The notes below the pieces were generated by a model. It worked only from the letters and a program-made list of their open reading frames with translations, did no database searches and had not been told where the DNA came from. Both the position numbers and the translations under genes were made by a program. Source: PHBD01 sp964578535 (lineage in GTDB: Bacteria; Desulfobacterota; Syntrophia; Syntrophales; PHBD01). Taken from it: a stretch of DNA of 64,000 nucleotides. Below, piece by piece: positions 26,110-34,587 of the stretch. The stretch is from assembly GCA_964578535.1 (NCBI GenBank), contig CAZODI010000004.1, forward strand, positions 52,103 to 116,102. The letters run 5' to 3'. Position 1 is the first letter of the stretch. Each line of letters opens with the position of its first letter.

Positions 26110-27399
26110 ATGAGAGATGCGGTAATCGTAAGTGGTGCCAGGACCGCCGTGGGCGAGTTTGGCGGATCCCTCAAGGGGGTCTCCGTGGTGGAAATGGGCA
26201 AGGTCGTCATGAAAGAGACCATCAAGCGGGCGGGTCTCCGGCCGGCCGTCAGCGACTTCATCAAGTCCTGCCGCCCCGACGCCTTCGGCGACTTCGACAT
26301 GACGGACATCCAGAAAAAGGGCTATGACTACGACAGTTCCCTAACCCCCGTCTACATCGACGAGGTCATCATGGGAAACGTCCTGAATGCAGGCGTGGGC
26401 CAGAACCCGGCCCGCCAGTCGGCCATCTTCGCCGGCCTGCCGGAAGAATCGAACGTCTTCACCGTCCAGAAGGTCTGCGCCTCGGGAATGAAGGCGATCG
26501 CCCTGGCGGCCCAGTCGGTCATGACGGGCGACGCCGACGTCGTCCTGGCCGGCGGCATGGAGAACATGAGCAACGTCCCCTACGCCGTTGCCGACGCCCG
26601 CTGGGGCTTCCGGATGAACATGCCCTTCGGCAAGATCACGGACCTGATGGTCCATGACGGCCTCTGGGAGATCTTCAACGGATACCACATGGGCTTCACG
26701 GCGGAGAACATCGCCGCGAAGTACGGCATTTCACGGGCCGAGCAGGATCAGCTGGCCTACGAGAGCCATCGGCGCGCCCGGGCGGCCATCGCCAGCGGTG
26801 CCGTAGCCGACGAGATCGTCCCCATTATCATCCCCCAGAAGAAGGGCGACCCGAAGGTCTTCCAGGTGGACGAGCGGCCCATGGACACAACCCTGGAGAA
26901 GATGGGCAAGCTGGCGCCGGTCTTCAAGAAAGACGGAAGCGTCACGGCGGGGAACGCCTCGGGAATCAACGACGGTGCCGCGGCCGTGCTGGTCATGAGT
27001 GCCGAAAAGGCCAAGGAACTGGGCCTGAAACCCCTGGTCAAGATCAAAGGCTGGGCCTCCGGCGGCGTCGATCCGGCATACATGGGCCTCGGTCCCATTC
27101 CGGCGGTTCGGAAGCTCTTCAAAAAGCTGAACCTGACCATGAAGGACATCGGCCTCATCGAGCTCAACGAGGCCTTCGCCGTCCAGGCCCTGGGATGCGT
27201 CAAGGAACTGGGCGTGGACCTCAACATCACCAATTTGAATGGCAGCGGGATCTCCATCGGCCATCCCATCGGATGCACCGGCGCCCGCATCACCTACACG
27301 CTGGCCATGCAGATGAAGAAGCGGAACGTTCCGCTCGGCCTGGCGTCGCTGTGCATCGGCGGCGGTCAGGGCATGGCCATCGTCCTCGAAAGCGTCTAA
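26110..27399 (+). CDS. Acetyl-CoA acetyltransferase (thiolase)
   Basis: 429 residues. It interconverts two acetyl-CoA with acetoacetyl-CoA (or cleaves 3-ketoacyl-CoA). The acyl-accepting Cys is in VCASGMKA (about residue 122), with the active-site His in GHPIGCTGAR (about 384) and second Cys in CIGGGQG (about 415). Length exceeds the usual 390 because of an extra stretch of about 30 residues around 50-80 (FGDFDMTDIQKKGYDYD) before YIDEVIMGNVL. Strong AGGAGG-type ribosome-binding site. A small hairpin (26053-26068) without T tract lies between it and the ligase gene. Confidence 0.93.
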   Translation: MRDAVIVSGARTAVGEFGGSLKGVSVVEMGKVVMKETIKRAGLRPAVSDFIKSCRPDAFGDFDMTDIQKKGYDYDSSLTPVYIDEVIMGNVLNAGVGQNPARQSAIFAGLPEESNVFTVQKVCASGMKAIALAAQSVMTGDADVVLAGGMENMSNVPYAVADARWGFRMNMPFGKITDLMVHDGLWEIFNGYHMGFTAENIAAKYGISRAEQDQLAYESHRRARAAIASGAVADEIVPIIIPQKKGDPKVFQVDERPMDTTLEKMGKLAPVFKKDGSVTAGNASGINDGAAAVLVMSAEKAKELGLKPLVKIKGWASGGVDPAYMGLGPIPAVRKLFKKLNLTMKDIGLIELNEAFAVQALGCVKELGVDLNITNLNGSGISIGHPIGCTGARITYTLAMQMKKRNVPLGLASLCIGGGQGMAIVLESV

Positions 27400-27413
27400 C
27401 CATCCGTCATTCC

Positions 27414-27448
27414 GCCGGCACTCCCTGTCGCAACAGGGGAGTGCCGGC
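27414..27448 (+). terminator. Hairpin between thiolase and crotonase genes
   Basis: GCCGGCACTCC-CTG (27414-27427) pairs with CAGGGGAGTGCCGGC (27434-27448) with one bulge and a 6-nt loop. The downstream sequence CTTCTACC is only weakly T-rich, so it may be an intra-operon processing or partial termination site. Confidence 0.4.
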
Positions 27449-27493
27449 CTTCTACCGACCAGGAAAAAGCGAATCCAGAAAGGAGGCAGTCCG

Positions 27494-28276
27494 ATGGAGT
27501 TCAAGAACCTCATTTTCCAGGTGGAGGAAGGGGTCGCGACAATTACCTTCAACCGGCCCAAGGCACTCAACGCCATGAACTCCGAGACCATGTCGGAGCT
27601 CTACCAGGCAGCGACCCTCTGCAAGAACGACGACGCAGTCAAGGCCCTCATCCTGACGGGCTCCGGAGACCGGGCCTTCGTCGCCGGCGCGGACATCTCG
27701 GAGATGCAGAACCTCAGGCCCCAACAGGCCCTGGCCTTCATGGAGCTCGGACACGAGACGCTCCGCCTGATCGAGACGCTGCCCAAGCCGTCCATCGCTG
27801 CCGTCAACGGATTCGCCCTCGGTGGCGGAACGGAAATCTCCATGGCCTGCGACATGCGCTTCGCCTCCGACAAGGCGCGCTTCGGCCAGCCGGAGATCCT
27901 GATCGGCCTCATCCCGGGATGGGGGGGAACCCAGAGGCTGGCCCGGCTGATCGGCCTCGGCCGCGCAAAGGAGCTGGTGATGGGGGGAGACCAGATCGAC
28001 GCCCAGCGGGCCTACGAACTCGGCCTCGTGAACCGCATCTACCCCGCCGAGGAGCTCCTGCCGGCGGCGAAGAAGTTTGCGGCGAAAATGGCCCGACTGC
28101 CGGGCTTTGCCCTGAAGATGGCCAAACACGCCATGAATTTCGGATACGACCTTTCTCTCGACAACGCGAACCGTCTGGAAATGGAATGCTGCGCCCAGTG
28201 CTTCAGCACCGACGATCAGAAAGAAGGAATGGGGGCCTTCCTGGAGAAGCGGAAACCCAACTTCAAGGGCTGCTGA
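27494..28276 (+). CDS. Enoyl-CoA hydratase (crotonase)
   Basis: 260 residues. It hydrates crotonyl-CoA-type substrates in beta-oxidation. Both catalytic glutamates are in place: GGGTEISMACDM and GQPEILIGLIPGWGGTQRL. The oxyanion-hole segment FVAGADISEM is standard. Start follows AAAGGAGG. The full pathway would still need a 3-hydroxyacyl-CoA dehydrogenase, absent from this cluster. Confidence 0.93.
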   Translation: MEFKNLIFQVEEGVATITFNRPKALNAMNSETMSELYQAATLCKNDDAVKALILTGSGDRAFVAGADISEMQNLRPQQALAFMELGHETLRLIETLPKPSIAAVNGFALGGGTEISMACDMRFASDKARFGQPEILIGLIPGWGGTQRLARLIGLGRAKELVMGGDQIDAQRAYELGLVNRIYPAEELLPAAKKFAAKMARLPGFALKMAKHAMNFGYDLSLDNANRLEMECCAQCFSTDDQKEGMGAFLEKRKPNFKGC

Positions 28277-28381
28277 CAGGCAAACGCAAGCGGCGGACGC
28301 GTGCGGTCCAGGGGGGGCTGTTCGCAACCGCCGATGCGGAACCGTATTTTTTAAAAACACATTTCTGAAAGGGGGGTCATC

Positions 28382-29530
28382 ATGAATTTCGGTCTGACGG
28401 AAGAACAACAAATGGTGAAGGACCAGGTAACCCGGTTTGCCGAGACGGAAATCAAACCGATTGCCGCGGAGCTGGACCACACCCACCGGCATCCTGAGGA
28501 AATCTGCCGCAAGCTCGGCGCAATGGGCATTATGGGCGTAGCCATTCCCACCGAGTACGGCGGGGCCGGTATGGACACGGTAACGTATGTCCACGCCATG
28601 ATCGCAATTTCCAAAGCATGCGCAAGCTGTGGTGTCATTGTCTCCGTGAACAACTCGCTCTATGGTTTCCCCGTGAACACCTTCGGGACGGAAGAGCAGA
28701 AGCTTAAGTACCTGACCCCCGTCGCCAGCGGAAAGGTCGAGGGCTGCTACGCCCTGACGGAAGCGGGTGCCGGATCCGATGCCGGCGCGCTTGCCTGCAA
28801 GGCCGAACTGAAAGGCGACAAGTACGTTCTCAATGGCACCAAACGATTCATCACCAACGGCAACGTCGCCCAGTACTGTGTCCTGGCCTGCACAACGGAT
28901 GCGTCCATGGGCTATAAAGCGGTCATCAATCTGATTGTCGATCTGAAGAACACGAAGGGGTTCTCCCTCGGCAAGATCGAAGAGAAGATGGGCATCCTGG
29001 CCTCCGGCACGGCCGAACTGGTTTTCGAGGATGCAGAGGTCCCGGCTGTAAACCTGCTGGGGAAGGTCGGCCAGGGATTCAAGCAGATGCTGATGGGTCT
29101 TGACTGCGGTCGTATCGGCATCGGATCCCAGGCCTGCGGCATCGGGAAGGCCGCCCTGGAAGATGCCCTGAACTATGCCAAGGAGAGGGTGCAGTTCGGA
29201 AAACCCATCTCCACCTTCCAGGCCATCCAGTTCAAGCTGGCCGACATGGCGACGGAACTCGACGCAGCGGAGCTCCTGCTCCTCCGGGCCGCCTGGATGG
29301 AAGACAACCACCTGGATTACGAGAAGGAATCCGCCATGGCCAAGATGTACGCGTCCGACGTGGCCATGAAAGCCGCCATCGAGGGCGTCCAGATCTTCGG
29401 CGGTTACGGATACTGCAAGGAATACCCGGCGGAGCGGCACATGCGCGACGCGAAGATCTGCCAGATTTACGAGGGAACGAACGAAATCCAGCGGGTGGTC
29501 ATCTCCCGCAAGCTCCTGAGCATGCGGTAA
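28382..29530 (+). CDS. Acyl-CoA dehydrogenase, short-chain type
   Basis: 382 residues. FAD enzyme oxidising acyl-CoA to enoyl-CoA. Signatures include YALTEAGAGSDAGAL, FGKPISTFQAIQFKLADMA (in part), and the catalytic glutamate region QIYEGTNEIQRVVISRKLL, as in butyryl-CoA dehydrogenase. No ETF genes are adjacent, so electrons leave through ETF encoded elsewhere. The 105-bp gap upstream holds an A/T-rich stretch and a GGGGGG ribosome-binding site but no clear promoter. A strong terminator follows, ending the operon. Confidence 0.93.
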   Translation: MNFGLTEEQQMVKDQVTRFAETEIKPIAAELDHTHRHPEEICRKLGAMGIMGVAIPTEYGGAGMDTVTYVHAMIAISKACASCGVIVSVNNSLYGFPVNTFGTEEQKLKYLTPVASGKVEGCYALTEAGAGSDAGALACKAELKGDKYVLNGTKRFITNGNVAQYCVLACTTDASMGYKAVINLIVDLKNTKGFSLGKIEEKMGILASGTAELVFEDAEVPAVNLLGKVGQGFKQMLMGLDCGRIGIGSQACGIGKAALEDALNYAKERVQFGKPISTFQAIQFKLADMATELDAAELLLLRAAWMEDNHLDYEKESAMAKMYASDVAMKAAIEGVQIFGGYGYCKEYPAERHMRDAKICQIYEGTNEIQRVVISRKLLSMR

Positions 29531-29557
29531 CGATCAGGGGATAAAGTATGACCGAAG

Positions 29558-29587
29558 GGGGCGGGCGGAAACGTCCGCCCCTTTTTT
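29558..29587 (+). terminator. Rho-independent terminator of the acyl-CoA operon
   Basis: Ten-pair GC stem 29558-29567 with 29572-29581 (one G-T), GAAA loop, six T residues at 29582-29587. Confidence 0.88.
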
Positions 29588-29619
29588 CATGCCCTCTCGT
29601 GCCCGTCAAGGCCGCACAG

Positions 29620-29650
29620 AAAAGGGGCCGCGGCCTTGCGGCCGGGCCCC
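29620..29650 (-). terminator. Terminator of ppsA
   Basis: On the minus strand GGGGCCCGGCC pairs with GGCCGCGGCCCC (one bulge, GCAA loop), then TTTT. It is 45 bp past the ppsA stop. Confidence 0.7.
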
Positions 29651-29694
29651 TTCCGGATCGAGATCAGACGGAAAGCCCGCCTGGTCCACAGTGA

Positions 29695-32109
29695 TTATTT
29701 CGTAATCCCCAGCGACTTCTCCGTTTCCAGGATGTCCAGGGTCGTCTTGATGACCGTATCGGAATTCAGGGATATGCTGGAAATCCCGCACTCGACGAGG
29801 AATTTGGCAAACTCGGGGTAGTCGCTCGGAGCCTGCCCGCAGATGCCGATTTTCTTCCCCATTTTCCGGGACTTGGTGATGGCGATCCGCACGAGGTCCA
29901 TCACTGCCTGGTTGCGCTCGTCGAAGATGTGGCTGACGAGAGCGGAATCGCGGTCCAGCCCGAGGGTCAGCTGGGTCAGGTCGTTGGAGCCGATGGAGAA
30001 GCCGTCGAAGATCTTCCCGAACTCCTCGATGAGAATGACGTTGCTGGGAATCTCCACCATCATGTAGAGCTCCAGCCCGTTTTCACCCTGGACCAGCCCC
30101 TTGTCGGCCATCACCTGGATGACCCGCTTGCCCTCTTCCACGGTGCGGCAGAAGGGAATCATGAGCTTGACGTTCATGATGCCCATGTCGTTGCGCACCT
30201 TTTTCATGGCCTCGCATTCCAGGGCAAAGGCATCGCGATAGCGCTCATCGTAATACCGGGACGCCCCGCGGAAGCCGATCATGGGGTTCTCCTCCTCGTT
30301 CTCGAAGAAGGAGCCGCCGATCAGGTTCGCGTACTCGTTGCTCTTGAAGTCGCTCATCCGGACGATGACATCGTTGGGCCAGAAGGCCGCGCCGATCTTG
30401 GCCACACCCTGTGCCAGCTTGTCGACGAAAAAGTCCGGCATGTTCGGATAGCCGTGGGTGAGGCTCGTTATCTCCTTGCGGAGATCCGGGTCCGTGACGC
30501 GGTCGAACTGGATGAGCGCCATGGGGTGGATGCGGATGAACTGGTTGATGATGAACTCCAGGCGGGCCAGCCCGATCCCGTCGTTGGGGATGGCGGCGAG
30601 GCTGAACGCGTCGTCGGGGTTGCCTACATTCATCATGATCTGGGTCTTGGGGCGCTGCATGTTCTGGATGTTGACCCTCTGGACGTCGAACTTCAGCAGG
30701 CCTTCATAGACCTTGCCCACCTCGCCCTCGGCGCAGGAAACCGTGGCTTCCTTCACCCCATGGAGGGCCGCCGTCCCGGTACCGCTGCCGACAATGCAGG
30801 GAACTCCAAGTTCCCGGCTGACGATGGCGGCATGGCAGGTCCGGCCTCCCTTGTTCGTAACAATGGCCGCAGCGATCTTCATGATGGGCTCCCAGTCGGG
30901 GTCCGTCATGTCCGTGACCAGGACCTCACCCTTTTTAAACGTTTTGATGTCGCTCACGTTCTCAATAATATGCACGAGGCCGGCGCCGATCTTGGACCCG
31001 ACAGCCGTTCCGGTCACCAGCGGGTTCTTCGTCTCCAAAAGCAGGAAGGTCTCCAGGACCGCATCGTCTTTCTGGGACTGGACCGTCTCCGGCCTGGCCT
31101 GGAGGATGAACAGTCCGCCCGAGACACCGTCCTTTCCCCACTCGATGTCCATGGGCTTGAAGAAGCCCGCCTTCTGGGAGTAATGATCCTCGATGATGGC
31201 GGTCCAGCGGGCCAGCGTCAGGATCTCGTCGTCGTTGAGACAGAAGCGCCGCCGGTCCTCCACGGGAACGGGCACGGTCTTGGTGCCCTCATCGCCTTTC
31301 CCGGTGGCGTAGATCATCTTGATTTCCTTGGCCCCCAGTTTTTTCTGGAGAATGGGGCGCGCTCCCAGTTTCAGGGTGGGCTTGAAGACATAAAATTCAT
31401 CGGGATTGACGGTCCCCTGGACGACCGTTTCGCCGAGCCCGTAGGAGCCCGTGATGAGAATCGCATTCCGGAATCCCGACTCGGTATCGATAGAGAAGAT
31501 GACTCCAGAGGCCGCCATGTCCGAGCGGACCATTTTCTGCACGCCGATGGAGAGGGCGATGGACATGTGGTCGAATCCCTTGTCGACTCGGTAGCTGATG
31601 GCGCGGTCGGTGAAGAGGGATGCAAAGCAACGCTTGCAGGCATCGATCAGCTGGGTCTCGCCGCGTACATTCAGGAAGGTCTCCTGCTGACCGGCGAAGC
31701 TGGCATCGGGAAGGTCTTCCGCCGTGGCAGAGCTTCGGACGGCCACGTCGGTGTTCTCTCCGTATTCATCGCAGAGTTTCTTATAGGCCTGGAGAATGGC
31801 GTCCTTCAAATCGGCGGGCAGCTCCGCCGAATAGATCAGGTCGCGAAGCTTCTTGCCTCTCTCGGCAAGATTCTGCATGTCGTGGGTATCCAGATCGGCC
31901 AGGATTTCGCCCATCCTGCCGGTGATTCCTGCTGATTGGAGGAGGTAGCGGTATGCATAGGCAGTAATGGCGTACCCGTCAGGGATACTTACGCCCTTGG
32001 AGATGAGTTCCCGGCGCATCTCGCCGAGGGAGGCGTTCTTCCCGCCCACCTGAGGAATATCGTCCAGTTCCAGTTCGTCGAACCACATGACCAGCTTGTT
32101 CTCTTTCAT
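29695..32109 (-). CDS. ppsA: Phosphoenolpyruvate synthase
   Basis: 804 residues. It makes PEP from pyruvate and ATP (with AMP and phosphate released), the gluconeogenic entry. The N-terminal ATP-binding domain shows VGGKNASLGEM and VRSSATAEDLPDASFAGQQ; the phosphohistidine domain has GGRTCHAAIVSRELG (His about 425); the C-terminal PEP/pyruvate barrel has FSIGSNDLTQLTLGLDRD and GICGQAPSDYPEF. Length is normal. In an organism growing on acetyl-CoA-yielding substrates it would feed carbon into sugars. It has a 120-150 bp leader with promoter and a start-site palindrome. Confidence 0.95.
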   Translation of the reverse strand: MKENKLVMWFDELELDDIPQVGGKNASLGEMRRELISKGVSIPDGYAITAYAYRYLLQSAGITGRMGEILADLDTHDMQNLAERGKKLRDLIYSAELPADLKDAILQAYKKLCDEYGENTDVAVRSSATAEDLPDASFAGQQETFLNVRGETQLIDACKRCFASLFTDRAISYRVDKGFDHMSIALSIGVQKMVRSDMAASGVIFSIDTESGFRNAILITGSYGLGETVVQGTVNPDEFYVFKPTLKLGARPILQKKLGAKEIKMIYATGKGDEGTKTVPVPVEDRRRFCLNDDEILTLARWTAIIEDHYSQKAGFFKPMDIEWGKDGVSGGLFILQARPETVQSQKDDAVLETFLLLETKNPLVTGTAVGSKIGAGLVHIIENVSDIKTFKKGEVLVTDMTDPDWEPIMKIAAAIVTNKGGRTCHAAIVSRELGVPCIVGSGTGTAALHGVKEATVSCAEGEVGKVYEGLLKFDVQRVNIQNMQRPKTQIMMNVGNPDDAFSLAAIPNDGIGLARLEFIINQFIRIHPMALIQFDRVTDPDLRKEITSLTHGYPNMPDFFVDKLAQGVAKIGAAFWPNDVIVRMSDFKSNEYANLIGGSFFENEEENPMIGFRGASRYYDERYRDAFALECEAMKKVRNDMGIMNVKLMIPFCRTVEEGKRVIQVMADKGLVQGENGLELYMMVEIPSNVILIEEFGKIFDGFSIGSNDLTQLTLGLDRDSALVSHIFDERNQAVMDLVRIAITKSRKMGKKIGICGQAPSDYPEFAKFLVECGISSISLNSDTVIKTTLDILETEKSLGITK

Positions 32110-32246
32110 GCAAAACCTCCTGTTGGTATTGTGAGACCTCGGCGGCGAAGGGCGATAGGAAGGCTGCCCCGTGCACCGACAAGCGTTGTGCTGGGAATTC
32201 TTCTGAAGAATGGTCGGGCCTGATAGGTCACTTTCTGCGTTCCTGC

Positions 32247-32288
32247 AAATTGCGCAATTTTCCTACCAATTTTAACAGACGGAGTCAA
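32247..32288 (-). promoter_or_regulatory. ppsA promoter with start-site palindrome
   Basis: Minus strand TTGACT (32283-32288), 17 bp, TAGGAA (32260-32265). Directly downstream a perfect 14-bp palindrome AAATTGCGCAATTT (32247-32260) covers the expected start. The -10 element is embedded in GGTAGGAAAATTG, shared with the serS promoter candidate. Confidence 0.5.
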
Positions 32289-32403
32289 ACAGAAAGATAA
32301 GCAAAGATATTGAGAAAGTATCTATACAACATATCGGATCGATACGGATTTCATCCGGGATGAGGACCTGTGTCGTCTGAAGATATGGAGCCCGATTCGG
32401 CCA

Positions 32404-32432
32404 CAAAAAAAGGCCGGCGAATCGCCGGCCTT
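32404..32432 (-). terminator. Terminator of the dCache gene
   Basis: On the minus strand an 11-bp perfect stem AAGGCCGGCGA / TCGCCGGCCTT (32410-32432) is followed by a run of seven T residues. It is 27 bp past the stop codon. Confidence 0.85.
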
Positions 32433-32458
32433 CTCTCTTTCCAATTCATTTCTTCGGA

Positions 32459-33763
32459 TCAGTCGTCGTCGTCGTCAAATACGATGGACTCGGATCCTGC
32501 CGGAACCTCCGAGGCGATGGACCGGGAAATACCTCTCGTCAGCAGGGCCATGATAAGGAAGAGGAGAACGACGGAAACGATGATGATGATGACGATGGTC
32601 GTCGTCCAGGCTTTCGTCTCCGACTGAATCTTCTTGGCTGCTTCCGTGGCAAAGACATTGAACTTCCCGACATCGACGCCCATGCCGATCCACCCGAACC
32701 CGGCGGGCTTCGGATAGGACGAGGCATAGTACTTGATCGGCGCATATGCTACGAACTTCTCGTGACCGGCAAACTTGTACTGCTTCATGCCCGCATTCCC
32801 CGCCGCCGCATCCTTGGCGATGGCCGGAAGATTGGGATCCATGAAGGCCAGCTGGTTCAGATCCAGGACTTCTTCGCCCTTCTTCGTCAGGGCGGCCTGA
32901 TTTTCCGCCGTCAGCGGGGCCACCGGTGTCCCGTCCGCATTCAGGCCGGCGATGTGGAAATCATTGGGATGCGAAATGATGAGTCCCCGGTTGTCCACCA
33001 TGAAGGCGTAATTGCCCGTCGCGGCGTCCGCTTCAAGTACGTAGCCCGACTGGGTGGGAATGATATTGTCCGTGAACTTCATCAGGTGACGCATGTCCAG
33101 CGCGAGTTCCACGACTCCGCTGGCACCCGACTTGTCAAAAACGGGCGTTGCAAAACGGATGACTCCATCAAAGCGCTTGCCCTTGGTAAAATCCTGCTTG
33201 TTTACATACCAGCCGGCGGGGTGTGATACATACACCTCACCACGGGCCAGGGCCTTCGCCTTGGTGAAATAATCTTCGGATTTGTAGGCGGTGCCGGCCG
33301 GGTTTGCCACATTGGTGAGGCTCGCTCTCGGCACAACCTTACCCCCGGAGATCCGGATCGTCTCGTTGCCCGAATGGTCGATAAACGCCATCTCCGTATA
33401 CAGAGGCTCGAAGACCCGGACAATCTGTCCGTCCTTCTTCACCCAGAGGGCTCCCACGTTCTTCGCCATGAAATCCCTGTAGGCTCCTTCCGTCGGCGGG
33501 ATGATCGTGGCGACCAGAACGTCCTTCTCTCGTTCCTTCAGAAAACTGGCAACCTCCTCTGCAACGCTGATGGCCCGCGTCTTGATCTCCTCCTGTGCCT
33601 TCTGGTCAAGGACCGTCAGCGCTCCTTGCCTCGCCATGTCCCCCACCTTGAAGATCCCGTTGGCAATAAGAATCGCCATGAGGGACAGAGGGATCACGAC
33701 CAGCAGGAAGAAGATCTTACCGACAGAGAAGAACTGCTTGTCATTGTTCTTTTCTGACATCAT
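32459..33763 (-). CDS. dCache-type membrane sensor without an output domain
   Basis: 434 residues. A transmembrane helix at about 15-37 and another at about 390-412 enclose a 350-residue periplasmic region with dCache features (ESF-like helix, FIDHSGNETIRISGG, YFTKAKALARGEVYVS, VYVSHPAGWYV in part, VVELALDMRHLM, GYVLEADAATGNYAFMVDNRG in part). Such domains bind small ligands in chemoreceptors and histidine kinases. Here only about 20 residues follow the second helix (TRGISRSIASEVPAG, ending in DDDDD), with no HAMP, kinase, GGDEF or methyl-accepting domain. It may be a truncated receptor or signal through a partner. Two adjacent ATGs (33763, 33760) follow AGGAGAGG; the second has better spacing. 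Confidence 0.75.
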   Translation of the reverse strand: MMSEKNNDKQFFSVGKIFFLLVVIPLSLMAILIANGIFKVGDMARQGALTVLDQKAQEEIKTRAISVAEEVASFLKEREKDVLVATIIPPTEGAYRDFMAKNVGALWVKKDGQIVRVFEPLYTEMAFIDHSGNETIRISGGKVVPRASLTNVANPAGTAYKSEDYFTKAKALARGEVYVSHPAGWYVNKQDFTKGKRFDGVIRFATPVFDKSGASGVVELALDMRHLMKFTDNIIPTQSGYVLEADAATGNYAFMVDNRGLIISHPNDFHIAGLNADGTPVAPLTAENQAALTKKGEEVLDLNQLAFMDPNLPAIAKDAAAGNAGMKQYKFAGHEKFVAYAPIKYYASSYPKPAGFGWIGMGVDVGKFNVFATEAAKKIQSETKAWTTTIVIIIIVSVVLLFLIMALLTRGISRSIASEVPAGSESIVFDDDDD

Positions 33764-33807
33764 CCTCTCCTGAGAAATGGATTTTTTGCAGAAGCAGCAT
33801 TAATTCT

Positions 33808-34182
33808 TTACTTCATGATAAGCGCTGCAAAGGGGTTTGCGTACAGGATCACCAGCCCGATAACCAGAGCATAAATGACGCAGGATTCGGCCATGGCCAT
33901 ACCGACCAGCATGGTGGTCATGATCTTGCCCTGGACACCGGGGTTGCGGCCGACGGCCATACAGGCGCCGTTCGCCGCATTGCCAATGCCCGCACCGGCG
34001 CCGATGGCACCGAGACCGACACCGATACCCGCCGCCAGCATGGCCGCCGCGGCAAAGAGAACCTTCGTGTAGTTATCGCCCGATGGAATCGCTTCTGCGG
34101 CCCAGACAGCCGGAGATGACACAACAAGAGCTACCACCGTTGCGAAGAGTGTTAACAGTTTCTTCCCGAATTTCCCGAACAT
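33808..34182 (-). CDS. atpE: ATP synthase F0 subunit c with signal peptide
   Basis: 124 residues, longer than the usual 75-90 because of a cleavable-looking N-terminal signal (residues 1-29, ending WAA). The mature part is two helices joined by the polar loop GRNPGVQ. The ion-binding carboxylate is Glu99 in AMAESCVIYALVIG; Ser100 and Tyr104 resemble sodium-type rings, but helix 1 has Asn68 rather than the sodium-type Gln, so ion choice cannot be called. No subunit a, atpI or other ATP synthase gene is adjacent, which is unusual. RBS AAGGAGAAA. Confidence 0.92.
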   Translation of the reverse strand: MFGKFGKKLLTLFATVVALVVSSPAVWAAEAIPSGDNYTKVLFAAAAMLAAGIGVGLGAIGAGAGIGNAANGACMAVGRNPGVQGKIMTTMLVGMAMAESCVIYALVIGLVILYANPFAALIMK

Positions 34183-34587
34183 CTTGGTTTCTCCTTTCTT
34201 CCTTTGGTGAGTAATTTTGTACCTCTGCCCTTAACATGATCTTCCGCAAGGGGGAAGAGGTTTTTCGATCCGCCGTGTTGCAAGCAACGGCCGTACCACA
34301 CCCCGGGGAAACCCAGCTTTTGGTTTGCAAGCATCCGGAATGACGTCCAGAAAAAATATTTTCGACTGGACCGTTTCCATCGCTTCGGCGGGCCGACGGT
34401 TGAACGAACCGTTCAAAAGGGATCCCCGATGAAACGAAACGTTGAACGCCCGGTGACGCGTGTCCGGATAACGGGGAGAGTGCCCGGAACCCGTTGACAG
34501 CATCGCGTCCGATTCGCTACGATGGCCGCCTCCCGGGAAAGCCGCCGTCCGGCGGGCAACAGCATCCCCGGCAGATGGAGAACACCC
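34183..34587. other. Divergent intergenic region, atpE / mnmG
   Basis: No gene supported. It holds the mnmG promoter (34494-34523), a palindrome TTGAACG-AAC-CGTTCAA (34400-34416), and a direct copy of GTTGAACG at 34399-34406 and 34441-34448. I did not find a convincing atpE promoter. The start of an apparent reading frame at 34522 lies in the mnmG -10 box and is not real. Confidence 0.5.
34494..34523 (+). promoter_or_regulatory. mnmG promoter
   Basis: TTGACA (34494-34499), 18 bp, TACGAT (34518-34523). The start expected near 34530 lies after the ATG at 34522, which rules out that ATG and supports GTG 34588. Confidence 0.7.

Larger units (their letters stand above)
32110..32458. other. Intergenic region between ppsA and the dCache gene
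   Basis: No gene seen in these 349 bp. It contains the ppsA promoter and palindrome, an A/T-rich upstream stretch (32290-32345) that could be an UP-type element, and the terminator of the dCache gene. Confidence 0.6.

Noticed and set aside
34345..34371. GTCCAG ... CTGGAC inverted repeat with an A/T-rich loop
   Set aside because: Only six base pairs with a 15-nt loop; the T residues are in the loop, so it is not a terminator.
34522..34587. ATG at 34522 as the mnmG start
   Set aside because: It lies within the -10 box of the TTGACA-18-TACGAT promoter and adds residues not found in MnmG.
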